A stretch of 64,000 nucleotides of DNA from Pelagimonas sp. (GCA_025210455.1 JAOARQ010000046.1:62001-126000); one strand, 5' to 3'; positions 24,735 to 34,323 are shown, counted from the first letter of the stretch. Numbers and translations are program-made. The notes: generated by a model not told the origin, from the letters alone.

Positions 24735-25760
24735 CTAACGCCGCTTGTGTTTGCCCCGCGCACGGCCCTGGCGATAGATCTTATCCATTGCCCGACCACG
24801 CGCGCGGGTCTCTGACAGGGTGGCGCTGTTATGGGCGTCTTCACGGCGCAGCTTTTCCCAGCGGCTCAGGCGATCAGGATCCAGCGTTCCAGCAGCCAGT
24901 GCAGCTTTCACGGCGCAGCCCGGTTCTGTTTCATGGGCGCAATTGGTGAATTTGCACTGTCTGGCCAAAGCTTCGATATCTTCAAACAGGGCTTCGATTC
25001 CGTCTGAGGCATCAGTCAGCGCCAGTTCGCGCATCCCCGGCGTATCCACCAGCCAGCCGCCCGCAAGGGTCTGCACCATGGACCGATGGGTGGTGGTGTG
25101 ACGGCCGCGGGCGTCATCTTCGCGAATGCCCTGCGTGGCGGCATTTTCACCGGTCAGCAGATTGCGAATGGTGGTTTTGCCCACCCCGGATGACCCGATC
25201 AGCGCCAGCGTCTTCCCGCGCAGGGCATAGTCTTGCAGCAGGGCTTTGCTTTCTGGGGCCTTGGCATTGAAGGCATGTACCGTGGCGCGATCGGACAGGG
25301 TCTGTGCCTGCATGGCGTAGTCAGCAGCATTGTCGACCCGATCCGCCTTGGTGATCAGCACCAGCGGCGCGGCCCCCGAAGCAAGGATCAGCGCAAGATA
25401 GCGTTCTATGCGTGCGAGATTAAAATCCGCGTTGCAACTGGTGACAATGGCGATGTGATCCAGATTGGCCGCAATGCGCTGGCGTTCCAGCGTGTGGCCC
25501 GAGGCCCGGCGCACCAGATCTGTTTTGGGCTCTAACCGTCTGACGGCAAAGGTCCCATCGCTCAGCACCCAATCCCCCACCGCATAGGCGCTGGCCTTAT
25601 CTTTGGGTAGCAGTGAAACGGAGGTTTGAGGCGTCAGCCCAAGCAGCAGATCGCGCTGCACTTCGGTCAGGCGTACCGGGATCAGATCAGCCTCATCCGG
25701 TGTCATTTGATCGGCAAAACGGTCTGCCCAGCCTAGGTTCTTGAGTGCCTCGTCACTCAA
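24735..25760 (-). CDS. rsgA: Ribosome small subunit-dependent GTPase RsgA
   Basis: A circularly permuted GTPase that assists late 30S maturation. Order of motifs: OB domain, TKAD (G4), GSSGVGKT (G1), switch threonines in RHTTTHRS, DTPG (G3), and a zinc knuckle CKFTNCAHETEPGC. The frame stays open up to a GTG at 25952, but that would leave only 17 bp to the divergent glycosyltransferase start and add about 64 residues with no family match. A TTG at 25760, just before the conserved LGWADRF opening, is chosen; no strong Shine-Dalgarno decides it. Confidence 0.85.
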   Translation of the reverse strand: MSDEALKNLGWADRFADQMTPDEADLIPVRLTEVQRDLLLGLTPQTSVSLLPKDKASAYAVGDWVLSDGTFAVRRLEPKTDLVRRASGHTLERQRIAANLDHIAIVTSCNADFNLARIERYLALILASGAAPLVLITKADRVDNAADYAMQAQTLSDRATVHAFNAKAPESKALLQDYALRGKTLALIGSSGVGKTTIRNLLTGENAATQGIREDDARGRHTTTHRSMVQTLAGGWLVDTPGMRELALTDASDGIEALFEDIEALARQCKFTNCAHETEPGCAVKAALAAGTLDPDRLSRWEKLRREDAHNSATLSETRARGRAMDKIYRQGRARGKHKRR

Positions 25761-25969
25761 AGCGCTGCGTAGCCTTTGCTGTGCTTGGGCAGTTTGGGCC
25801 AGCTGCAGATTTGACTCTGCCGGGTGCGATGGCGATTGAAACGGGGCTGTGTCATGGATCCTCTGGCCACTGTGTGTTTGGTTTGGTAGGCCGCCAGACC
25901 CGGCGCGGCAAGCCTGTTTTGCGCATTTCTCGCTGGCGTGTTGCAAGGACACAGGCTAAATGGGCCGCT

Positions 25970-26770
25970 ATGACAAAGCCTGTAAACATCATGTGCATCA
26001 AGTGGGGAACCTTGTTTGGCCCCGAATACGTCAACCGGCTTTATTCCGGGGTGCGTCGCAACATGTCGCGCCCGGTGCGATTTATCTGCATGACGGAACA
26101 TGCCGAAGGGCTGCACCCGGATGTTGAGGTGATCGACCTGCCGGTAGAACCTTTCCTTGAGCCGATGAATGCGGCGCTGGCGGTGGCCAACCGGCAAGGT
26201 GCGATGCGCAAGGTCAGCCTTTTTAAACCCGGCCTGATACCGGATCTTGAGGGGCCTGTTCTGGGGTTTGATCTGGATGTGGTGATCACCGGGTCACTGG
26301 ATGAAATCCACGATCTGGCGCCCGGCACCATTGCCATGCGCCACGACTGGACAGAGGCCCGCAAAGGGCGGCCCACCGGGCATGGATCGGTATTCCGCTT
26401 TGATCCGCAGGTGCATAGCTTTTTGTACAATGATCTGGCGGAAAACCCGTATGAAGAGGTGGAAAAAGCCCGCGGCAGCGAACAGCGCTATACCTCTCAC
26501 AAGGCGATGGACAACGAGTGTTTCACCTATATTCCGGGCGACTGGGTGGTGTCGTTCAAATACGACTGTAACCCGCTGCCCTATAGCTATCTGCGCGCCC
26601 CAACCCTGCCCGAAGGGGCGCGGGTGGTTTGCTTTCACGGTCGCCCCAAGATGCCAGAGGCGGTTGTGGGCTATACCGGATCGCTGCGCCGCCGGTCAAA
26701 GCCCTGCGATTGGTTGAAAGACCATTGGATTGACCGGGCCAAGGCCGATCTGGGCGACAATTGGGCCTGA
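25970..26770 (+). CDS. Putative glycosyltransferase (GT8-like fold)
   Basis: A 266-residue cytoplasmic protein with a nucleotide-sugar transferase pattern: an N-terminal IMCIKWGTLFGPEYVNRLYSG, then LGFDLDVVITGSLDEI containing the D-x-D motif (D-L-D) expected to bind metal and sugar nucleotide, and a late VVCFHGRPKMPE in which the histidine probably helps hold diphosphate. The family is found in many Rhodobacterales. The acceptor is unknown. An FkbM methyltransferase gene follows, a frequent companion in surface glycan gene sets. No clear Shine-Dalgarno is seen; the ATG at 25970 is the first good start. Confidence 0.72.
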   Translation: MTKPVNIMCIKWGTLFGPEYVNRLYSGVRRNMSRPVRFICMTEHAEGLHPDVEVIDLPVEPFLEPMNAALAVANRQGAMRKVSLFKPGLIPDLEGPVLGFDLDVVITGSLDEIHDLAPGTIAMRHDWTEARKGRPTGHGSVFRFDPQVHSFLYNDLAENPYEEVEKARGSEQRYTSHKAMDNECFTYIPGDWVVSFKYDCNPLPYSYLRAPTLPEGARVVCFHGRPKMPEAVVGYTGSLRRRSKPCDWLKDHWIDRAKADLGDNWA

Positions 26771-26798
26771 GAGTAGCTATAGTTTCCGTGGGTCGAAT

Positions 26799-26821
26799 AT
26801 TTGACACGATTTGTGTCAAAT
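26799..26821. promoter_or_regulatory. Perfect 9-bp inverted repeat upstream of the FkbM gene
   Basis: ATTTGACAC-GATTT-GTGTCAAAT. It has no T tract, so it is more likely an operator than a terminator. The 5-bp spacer does not fit an FNR box. It is 105 bp before the FkbM start. Confidence 0.45.
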
Positions 26822-26925
26822 CCCCTTGATTTGAAAACAGGTTTTCCGCATCACCCCCTCATGGGTTGGCTGCACCGCGGGGGGCGCGAGACTGCGAACC
26901 GCTTTTTCGCTTGAGGGATTATATA

Positions 26926-27705
26926 ATGAAAGAGTTCATAAAGGCGCTGGGACGTGCCTGGTTTCGTGCGAAAGGGTATTTCCCTGCACAGGTTGATGGT
27001 CAGCCCTATCAGGTGGATCCCTATCACTTTGCTTTTTGGCGCGCCTTTTCCAAAGGCTATTGGGAACCAGCCACGCTGCAGATTATTTCGCGGTTTACCT
27101 CGCCCGATACCAGTTACGTCGATGTGGGTGCCTGGATTGGGCCTACTGTGTTGCATGGGGCGGCGCAGGCTAAACATGTCTATTGTTTCGAACCGGACCC
27201 AACCGCGCTGCGGTTTTTGAACTGGAACCTTGATCTGAACAATGTGCGCAATGTCACCCGCTTTGGGCTGGCGCTGGCGGCGAAACCGGGGGTGTTCCAG
27301 ATTTCCACCTTTGGCGAAGAGCCGGGCGATAGTAAGTCAAGCCTGCTTGAAAGCGGCTCTGACTATGCGACCGATGTCTGGGCGATCACCTGGGATGAGT
27401 TTCTGGAAAAGTCGCAGCCGGAAAACGTTTCTTTGATCAAAGTGGATGTGGAAGGGGCTGAATTTGATCTGCTGCCCACCATGACCAGCTATCTGCAGGA
27501 ACACAAACCAGCCCTGTTCCTGTCGACCCATGCGCCCTATCTGCCCAGTGGGCGGGTAGAGGCGATGGCGCAGCTGGCGCAGGCGCTTGCGTTCTATCCC
27601 TATGTGTATAGCGAAGACTTACAGCCCATCGACCGGGCACAGCTTAGCTCACCCGAGGCCTGCGAAGTCTTTGGCAGTTACCTCTTTACCTTCGAAAAAA
27701 TCTGA
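26926..27705 (+). CDS. FkbM family methyltransferase
   Basis: A 259-residue SAM-dependent methyltransferase of the FkbM type. Seen: motif I YVDVGAWIGPTVLHGA (aspartate-rich strand and glycine loop), the acidic end of strand 2 in YCFEPDP, and LIKVDVEGAEFDLL, the signature of the family. GAGGGA stands 7 nt before the ATG at 26926, which fixes the start. FkbM proteins methylate sugar hydroxyls or similar groups; coupled with the upstream glycosyltransferase, modification of a surface glycan is plausible. The target is not known. Confidence 0.85.
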   Translation: MKEFIKALGRAWFRAKGYFPAQVDGQPYQVDPYHFAFWRAFSKGYWEPATLQIISRFTSPDTSYVDVGAWIGPTVLHGAAQAKHVYCFEPDPTALRFLNWNLDLNNVRNVTRFGLALAAKPGVFQISTFGEEPGDSKSSLLESGSDYATDVWAITWDEFLEKSQPENVSLIKVDVEGAEFDLLPTMTSYLQEHKPALFLSTHAPYLPSGRVEAMAQLAQALAFYPYVYSEDLQPIDRAQLSSPEACEVFGSYLFTFEKI

Positions 27706-27789
27706 AGGCCGGCCCCGAGCGTAAACAGGGGTTGCGCCTTTCGAGAACCGGTCTAACCTGAAAATGATCAAATTCAGGAGGGCCGAAAA

Positions 27790-28410
27790 ATGAATCGCAA
27801 CCCCATGTTCTACCAATCCGAACAGGCAGAGCTGGGCATAGTGATCCGCAGCGCGCCCTTTGCGTCCTTGGTTGCTGATGCTGGCTCTGGTCTGATTGCG
27901 GAACATCTGCCGTTGTATCTGCGCGAAACAGAAGATGGCCTGCGGCTGGAGGGGCATCTGATGGCGCGCTCGGATATGGCAAAGGCAGAAGGTCGCGAAG
28001 TGCTGGCGCTGTTTCAGGGGGGCAGCGGATATGTGTCCCCGGCTTGGTATCCTTCGAAACAACTGCACGGCAAAGTGGTGCCCACATGGAATTATTCGGT
28101 GGTTCAGGCGCGCGGAGTTCTGTCGATCAAACGCGATCCGGAATGGCTGCTACAACATCTGACAGCTTTGACCGATCAGATGGAATACGGGGCGGCAGGT
28201 GCCTGGGCTGTCAGTGATGCGCCAAAAGATTTCATCACTCGTCAGATGCGCGGCATCATTGGGGTTGAAATCACGGTGACCGCTTTGGAGGGGGTGCAGA
28301 AGATGAGCCAGAACAAAGAGGCGGCGGATCGGGCCGGGGTGGCCGAAGGCTTTGCCCGTGCGGGTGAGACCGGACTGGCCGAACAGGTGCGCGCGGCAGA
28401 CCGCAGCTGA
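27790..28410 (+). CDS. PaiB-like FMN-binding protein
   Basis: A 206-residue protein of the PaiB / FMN-binding split-barrel family. Typical parts are the N-terminal MNRNPMFYQ opening, HLPLYL, EVLALFQGGSGYVSPAWYP and VPTWNYSVVQARG. In Bacillus PaiB represses sporulation and protease genes, but most members are simply flavin- or haem-binding proteins. It stands alone, 177 bp before fabF. Length and motif order are normal. Confidence 0.88.
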   Translation: MNRNPMFYQSEQAELGIVIRSAPFASLVADAGSGLIAEHLPLYLRETEDGLRLEGHLMARSDMAKAEGREVLALFQGGSGYVSPAWYPSKQLHGKVVPTWNYSVVQARGVLSIKRDPEWLLQHLTALTDQMEYGAAGAWAVSDAPKDFITRQMRGIIGVEITVTALEGVQKMSQNKEAADRAGVAEGFARAGETGLAEQVRAADRS

Positions 28411-28586
28411 AACTGCGATCAAACCTGCGATAAATTGGGGCACCCGAGCATAATCACGCACCAAACCGCCGATCTGGACAGAATTTCCCAAACGGAAGCC
28501 CCTGCGCCGCTGCGGTGCTCTTGCCCCCAATGGGTCAGCCGCGCTAAGAGCGTCATTGAAAGCAAATTTGAGGGAAGGGCAGTTCC

Positions 28587-29849
28587 ATGACACGACGCGT
28601 CGTTGTAACCGGTCTTGGTCTGGTCACACCGCTGGCAAGCGGAGTTGAGGAAACATGGTCGCGCATTCTGGACGGTCAGTCCGGCGCGGGGCCCATTACC
28701 AAGTTCGATGCCAGCCATCTGGGCACGTCTTATGCCTGCGAAGTGCCCTATGGCGACGGGACTGACGGGACATTCAATCCCGATCTCTACATGGACAAGA
28801 AAGAACAGCGCAAAGTTGATGAGTTCATCCGCTTTGGGATCGCGGCTGCGGAACAGGCTGTGTCTGACGCGGGCTGGAAGCCGGAAGACGAAGAAAGCCA
28901 GCTGCGCACCGGCGTGATGGTTGGCTCGGGCATTGGTGGTCTGGCGTCGATTGCGGACACCGCTGTTCTGATCAAGGAAAAAGGCCCGCGTCGCGTGTCG
29001 CCTTTCTTTATTCCCGGTTCGCTGATCAACCTGATCTCGGGGAATATTTCGATCCGCTATGGGTTCAAAGGCCCGAACCACGCTGTTGTGACAGCCTGTT
29101 CGACCGGGGCCCATGCGATTGGTGATGCGGCACGTCTGATCAAATACGGCGATGCAGATGTCATGGTGGCTGGTGGCGCGGAAATGGCGATCTGTGAGAT
29201 CGGTATTGCCGGGTTCAACGCCTGTAAGGCGCTTTCCACCAAACGGGCGGATGACCCAAAGGCCGCTTCGCGCCCCTATGATGCGGATCGCGACGGGTTT
29301 GTTATGGGCGAAGGCGCAGGCGTTGTGGTTCTGGAAGAATACGAACACGCCAAAGCGCGCGGCGCCAAGATCTATGCCGAGGTCTGCGGCTATGGCCTGT
29401 CCGGTGACGCCTATCACATCACCGCCCCCTCGGAAGATGGCGAAGGTGGTGAACGGTCGATGAAGGCGGCGTTGAAAGATGCGGGTCTTGAACCGGCCAA
29501 GATCGACTATATCAACGCGCATGGCACCTCGACAATGGCGGACACCATCGAGCTGGGCGCGGTTGAGCGCCTGCTGGGCGATGCTGCCAGCAAGGCCACC
29601 ATGTCGTCGACCAAGTCGATGACCGGCCACCTGCTGGGGGCTGCTGGCGCGATTGAGGCGATCTTCTCGATCCTGTCGATCCGCGATCAGGTGGCCCCGC
29701 CGACCATCAATCTGGACAATCCGGTGGTGGACACCGCGCTGGATCTGGCCCCCAATGCCAAGCGCGAGCGCGAGATCAACTATGCGCTGTCAAACTCCTT
29801 TGGCTTTGGTGGCACCAATGCCAGCGTGATCTTCGGCAAGGTGGACTAA
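28587..29849 (+). CDS. fabF: Beta-ketoacyl-ACP synthase II FabF
   Basis: Condensing enzyme of fatty acid elongation. The 420-residue product has the thiolase-fold triad C171 (TACSTGA), H312 (NAHGTST) and H348 (GHLLGA). GGGAAGG precedes the ATG. mltG follows after 3 bp, as is usual in alphaproteobacteria, but acpP and fabG, which often come just before fabF, are not here; a PaiB-like gene takes that place. Confidence 0.95.
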   Translation: MTRRVVVTGLGLVTPLASGVEETWSRILDGQSGAGPITKFDASHLGTSYACEVPYGDGTDGTFNPDLYMDKKEQRKVDEFIRFGIAAAEQAVSDAGWKPEDEESQLRTGVMVGSGIGGLASIADTAVLIKEKGPRRVSPFFIPGSLINLISGNISIRYGFKGPNHAVVTACSTGAHAIGDAARLIKYGDADVMVAGGAEMAICEIGIAGFNACKALSTKRADDPKAASRPYDADRDGFVMGEGAGVVVLEEYEHAKARGAKIYAEVCGYGLSGDAYHITAPSEDGEGGERSMKAALKDAGLEPAKIDYINAHGTSTMADTIELGAVERLLGDAASKATMSSTKSMTGHLLGAAGAIEAIFSILSIRDQVAPPTINLDNPVVDTALDLAPNAKREREINYALSNSFGFGGTNASVIFGKVD

Positions 29850-29852
29850 CCC

Positions 29853-31004
29853 ATGTGGCGTAGCATCGCCTCGAATGCGCTGAGCCTGCTGGTTGTTGTT
29901 CTGTTTGTGTTTGGGGGTGTTCTGATCTGGGCTCAGTCCCAGTATCGGGCGCCCGGTCCTTTGGCGCAGGCGATCTGTCTTGAGGTGCCACGCGGCACAA
30001 ACATGTCGCGTGTCTCTCAGAATCTGGATGAACAGGGCGCGGTTTCCAGCGCGATGATGTTCCGGCTGGGCGCGGATTACACTGATAAGACGCAGGCATT
30101 GAAAGCGGGCAGCTATGTGGTGCCCGCAGGGGCATCAATGGCGCAGATCGTCGAGATCGTCACCCGTGGCGGGGCCTCGACCTGTGGCACCGAAGTGGTC
30201 TATCGTGTGGGGATCAACCGCATGACGGTGCAGGTGCGCGAAATCGACCCCGCAACGGGCCGGTATGAGCAGCGCGCGTCGTTTAACCCGGCAGAAGGGG
30301 AGACCCCGGCGGTTTACACAGAGGTGCGCGGCGAGGCGGATACCCGCTATCGTGTGGCCTTGGCCGAAGGGGTGACCAGCTGGCAGGTGATCGAAGAGCT
30401 GAACCAGATTGATATTCTGGATGGCACAGTCGAAGTGCCGGCGGAAGGGGCGCTGGCCCCCGACAGCTATGACATTGGTCCCGGCGACAAACGTGCGGAT
30501 CTGGTGGCCCGTATGACGGATGCGCAGGGGGTGATCCTGCAAAACGCCTGGGAGCGCCGCGCTGAGGGGCTGCCGCTGAAATCACCGCAAGAGGCTTTGA
30601 TTTTGGCGTCGATCATCGAAAAGGAAACCGGTGGCCCGCAGGAACGTCTGGAGGTCGCCAGCGTCTTTGTGAACCGTCTGAACCGGGGCATGCGCCTGCA
30701 AACTGACCCGACTGTGATCTATGGCATCACGCGCGGGCAGGGCGTTTTGGGCCGTGGGTTGCGTCAGTCGGAACTGCGGCGGGAAACCCCGTGGAACACC
30801 TATGTGATCCCGGCCTTGCCCCCAACCCCGATCGCCAACCCAGGACGCGCCAGCATCGAAGCGGCGCTGAACCCGGCGCAGACAGAGTATATTTTCTTTG
30901 TCGCCAAAAGCCTGAACCCGGCGGATGGGCATAACTTTGCGGCCACTCTGGATGAGCATAACCGCAATGTTGCGGCCTATCGCAGGCTGGAACGCGGGAA
31001 TTAA
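29853..31004 (+). CDS. mltG: Endolytic murein transglycosylase MltG
   Basis: A 383-residue inner-membrane protein with one N-terminal helix (about 8-28) and a periplasmic YceG-like domain. The catalytic glutamate is in ILASIIEKETGG (second E), and LQTDPTVIYG and NTYVIPALPPTPIANPG are the conserved late blocks. MltG cuts nascent peptidoglycan and may set glycan chain ends. It is probably co-transcribed with fabF (3-bp gap). Confidence 0.93.
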   Translation: MWRSIASNALSLLVVVLFVFGGVLIWAQSQYRAPGPLAQAICLEVPRGTNMSRVSQNLDEQGAVSSAMMFRLGADYTDKTQALKAGSYVVPAGASMAQIVEIVTRGGASTCGTEVVYRVGINRMTVQVREIDPATGRYEQRASFNPAEGETPAVYTEVRGEADTRYRVALAEGVTSWQVIEELNQIDILDGTVEVPAEGALAPDSYDIGPGDKRADLVARMTDAQGVILQNAWERRAEGLPLKSPQEALILASIIEKETGGPQERLEVASVFVNRLNRGMRLQTDPTVIYGITRGQGVLGRGLRQSELRRETPWNTYVIPALPPTPIANPGRASIEAALNPAQTEYIFFVAKSLNPADGHNFAATLDEHNRNVAAYRRLERGN

Positions 31005-31088
31005 GCGCGCTTTTCCAGCCCTGACGGGCTGTCATCGCTATCGGACCCAAGGTACGCTGTGCCTTGGGTCTTTTGTTTCGGGGGCGTG

Positions 31089-32159
31089 ATGAAGCGGCGG
31101 GATATGCTATTGGGGGGCGGCGCGATGGCGATGGGGGCTGGGGTGTCTGAGGTGTCTGGGGCTGGTCAGGATGGGTACTTCGTTCCTGCGGAAGAGGCGC
31201 GCCATGCGCAAACCTTCATGCAGTGGCCCGTCAGCCGCGAAGTCTATTCTGATCGCTGGCATCTTGAAGAGGTGCAGCAGACCATCGCAGAGATCGCCAA
31301 TACCATCGCTGAATTTGAGCCGGTCACCATGCTGGCAGCGGCACAGGATCATGCGCGGGCGCGCAGGGTTCTGTCTGATCAGGTGAGGCTTTGGGATGTG
31401 CCGACAGAGGATCTGTGGTGCCGCGATTCGGGACCGGTGTTTGTGGTGAATGCCTCTGGCGCGTTGGCGGTGCGGCAGATCCAATTCAATGGTTGGGGCA
31501 ATAAACAGGGCCATAGGCGCGATGCGCAGATCGCGCGGCGGGTGGCGCAGCGGTTGGGGCTGCCGCTCTTGCCATCGGGGCTGATCGGCGAAGCAGGGGG
31601 CGTGGAGCAGGACGGCCACGGGCTGCTCATGGCGCATGAAAGCAGCTGGGTGAATGACAATCGCAATCCCGGGATGTCCCGTGATCAGATCGAGGCGCAT
31701 CTGCTGGCGGCCTATGGCGCGAAGCGTATGATCTGGTCTGAGGGTGTCCGAGGCGAAGACATTACGGATTATCATATTGACAGTCTGGCGCAGTTTACCG
31801 CGCCGGGGCGGGTGTTGATTAACCTGCCAAAACACCCGGATCAAAGTGATCCCTTTCATGTCGCAGCTTTGCAAACTCATGATCAGCTGGTAGCCGCTGG
31901 TTTAGAGGTGGATGTCATTCCCGAGCCTGAGATTCGCAGGATCAACGACCCGGAATTCGTAGCGTCTTATGCGAATTACTATGTCTGCAATGGCGCGGTG
32001 ATTGCGGCGCAGTTTGGTGACACTGAGACAGATCAGATCGCGCGGCAGGCCTTGGCGCGCCATTATCCGGGCCGTGAGATTGTGATGCTGAATGTGGATC
32101 CGTTGGGGGAGCTTGGCGGTGGCATTCACTGCGCGACGCAACAGATGCCTGTTGTCTAG
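31089..32159 (+). CDS. Agmatine deiminase family protein with a Tat-type signal
   Basis: A 356-residue amidinotransferase-fold enzyme of the agmatine/peptidylarginine deiminase family. Catalytic blocks are WCRDSGP, GGVEQDG, YHIDSLAQF and GGGIHCATQQ with the nucleophilic Cys close to the C-terminus. Unlike cytoplasmic agmatine deiminases it begins MKRRDMLLGGGAMAMGAG, a twin-arginine-type export signal, so it should act in the periplasm or be lipidless secreted. Its TAG stop lies within a CTAG that borders a 269-bp inverted-repeat element. Substrate, agmatine or another guanidine, is not proven. Confidence 0.83.
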   Translation: MKRRDMLLGGGAMAMGAGVSEVSGAGQDGYFVPAEEARHAQTFMQWPVSREVYSDRWHLEEVQQTIAEIANTIAEFEPVTMLAAAQDHARARRVLSDQVRLWDVPTEDLWCRDSGPVFVVNASGALAVRQIQFNGWGNKQGHRRDAQIARRVAQRLGLPLLPSGLIGEAGGVEQDGHGLLMAHESSWVNDNRNPGMSRDQIEAHLLAAYGAKRMIWSEGVRGEDITDYHIDSLAQFTAPGRVLINLPKHPDQSDPFHVAALQTHDQLVAAGLEVDVIPEPEIRRINDPEFVASYANYYVCNGAVIAAQFGDTETDQIARQALARHYPGREIVMLNVDPLGELGGGIHCATQQMPVV

Positions 32160-32424
32160 GGTCAGGATGCACTAATTCTGCATCACTGGTTGCTCAGTTT
32201 TTGGTCCTGACAAGGCACAGCCCGCCTGGAATAGTGGTTCTATTTCAAAGGGCTGTAACGCAGTTCAGGGGCAAAAATTGAGCAATCCTTCGGACGTTCG
32301 AAACGCGGCAAAGCAGCGCCTTTGAGCGCTTGCAATTGGATCCACCAGTTCCGGCGCACTCAAAACCCCTGCTTTATTGCCTTTCGAACGCCAGTGACGC
32401 AGGATTAATGCATCCTGACCCTAG
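32156..32424. mobile_element. 269-bp miniature inverted-repeat element bounded by CTAG
   Basis: The terminal 34 bp (32156-32189 and 32391-32424) are inverted repeats with 31 matches; both begin CTAGGGTCAGGATGCA. The 4-bp ends CTAG fit a YTAR target duplication as made by IS5-group transposases. The interior (about 200 bp) has no gene. Both flanking genes, which converge, end with TAG inside these CTAG copies, as if one CTAG served both stops before insertion. It is probably a non-autonomous MITE. Confidence 0.75.
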
Positions 32425-32939
32425 CCTTCCTGGCTGAGATCCACAGCGATCAATCCCAGCGCACGGGCAGTTTCCAGCGAGAGCTGCGCGCTTTCCACGC
32501 CACGTTCCACCTGATATTTGCGGATGGCTGCGGTGGTGGGCGGATCCATTTCCCCGGTGACATTGCCTGAAAAATAGCCGCGTGCGGCCAGGGCACGCTG
32601 AACCGATGAGATGAATTCATGGGTCATCTGATGCGGGCAGGGGGCTTCGAACTTGAGTTCGCCCCGAGGGCGCACAAGGCGCGGCACCGGGCCTTTACGG
32701 TACACGGGGGGGCGCAGCACGGTGCCATCCGGAGCAATTTCTGCCTGAACCACCTGCACTTCGCCCATGACATGTTCATAAACCGCTGGGGTGACGACAG
32801 TGGCCCAGCACCGTCCATCTTGCGCCATCTCAGCGGATGGAGGCGGCCCCGATGGGCGCGCGGCATCAGCGGATTGCCCTGTCGTATTGCAGGCGGTGAT
32901 CAGGATCACAGCGCAAAGCGGGGCAAAAGGTCGGATCAT
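32421..32939 (-). CDS. Lipoprotein with peptidoglycan-binding domain
   Basis: A 172-residue product with a lipoprotein signal (LITAC, Cys at residue 17) and a C-terminal PG_binding_1-like repeat (about 110-160: VQRALAARGYFSGNVTGEMDPPTTAAIRKYQ). It is likely an outer-membrane lipoprotein contacting the cell wall. The middle proline/arginine-rich part has no assigned role. Its stop codon (TAG read on the minus strand) lies in the right CTAG of the miniature element, so the downstream region was changed by that insertion. Confidence 0.8.
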   Translation of the reverse strand: MIRPFAPLCAVILITACNTTGQSADAARPSGPPPSAEMAQDGRCWATVVTPAVYEHVMGEVQVVQAEIAPDGTVLRPPVYRKGPVPRLVRPRGELKFEAPCPHQMTHEFISSVQRALAARGYFSGNVTGEMDPPTTAAIRKYQVERGVESAQLSLETARALGLIAVDLSQEG

Positions 32940-33064
32940 TGCTCGGGGCCTCTTAATGTGCCTTTTCGCGGTACATTAACCATTTTGTCCGGGCGGGGGA
33001 AGGACTTCGTGCAGGGCAGATGATCAAAGCGAACGCAATGGTGATCGCAGGTGCTGATGGTTGA

Positions 33065-33522
<458 letters not shown>

Positions 33523-33523
<1 letters not shown>

Positions 33524-34323
33524 TGCTGGGGGCGCCGCGTCATCTGTTGCGCGCATTGCAGCGTCTTGTGCGCGGCGCTCGTCTGGCGTCGCCCCTGTTG
33601 ATCGCGGGGGCGGCTGCGGCCTCATCTCAGAGCTGTGTGGCCGGAGATGGCGGTCATATCCGCAAGGTCTGCCTGGAGCAGATTTCTGGCTGGCCGCGCT
33701 ATGGCCATGATGTGCTGGGAGCAACGCCGGAATGGCATCAGTTGACCGTCTATTGGGGGACACAGGGTCAGGCAATGTCATCAGAGCGTGGTGCGATTAG
33801 CGCCTATAGCCTGCCGGATCATGTGTTCGAAGATATCGCGCCGCGACTGGTTGATCTGAATGGTGATGGCCTGCTGGATATTGTCACCGTCCAGTCTGGG
33901 TTTTCACAGGGGGCCCGCCTGTTGGCAATCACCACGGGTGAAGCACTAAAGGTTTCGCCAACGCCATACATCGGGCAACGCAATCGCTGGCTGGCCCCGC
34001 TGGGGGCTGCGGATCTGGATGGGGATGGCGCAATTGAGATCGCCTATGTGGATCGTCCGCATCTGGCCAAGACTCTGCGCATCTGGCGCTATACTGATCA
34101 GGGGTTGCAGCAGCTTGCCTCCCATCCCGGTGTCACCAATCACCGGATTGGCTGGGATTACATCATTGGCGGTATTCGTACATGCGGTGACCAGCCTGAA
34201 ATGATCGTCGCCAGTGCCAATTGGAGAGAACTGCACGCGCTGCGGTTTGACGGCGTGGTGCATACTCGGGTGCTTGGGCCCCATTCAAACGGGCGGCTTG
34301 AGCGCGCCATGCGCTGCCAATAG
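33523..34323 (+). CDS. Exported FG-GAP/VCBS repeat protein
   Basis: A 266-residue protein with an arginine-rich N-terminus and a hydrophobic stretch (about 20-36) that probably works as a signal. Two Ca-binding-like repeats are seen: LVDLNGDGLLDIVTV (about 107-121) and AADLDGDGAIEIAYV (about 165-179), as in beta-propeller FG-GAP proteins. C-terminal cysteines may form a disulfide. It is coupled to the ferredoxin gene by a TGATG overlap, although a functional link between an exported propeller and a cytoplasmic ferredoxin is not evident. Confidence 0.8.

Noticed and set aside
24506-24949. Plus-strand frame through the 267-bp palindrome into rsgA
   Set aside because: No family, overlaps rsgA zinc-knuckle coding in antisense; treated as chance.
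26799-26821. FNR/CRP box
   Set aside because: Half sites TTGAC/GTCAA look similar, but the full 9-bp arms and 5-bp spacer do not fit TTGAT-N4-ATCAA.
32160-32420. Gene inside the CTAG-bounded element
   Set aside because: No frame with a start site and plausible composition; too short for a transposase.
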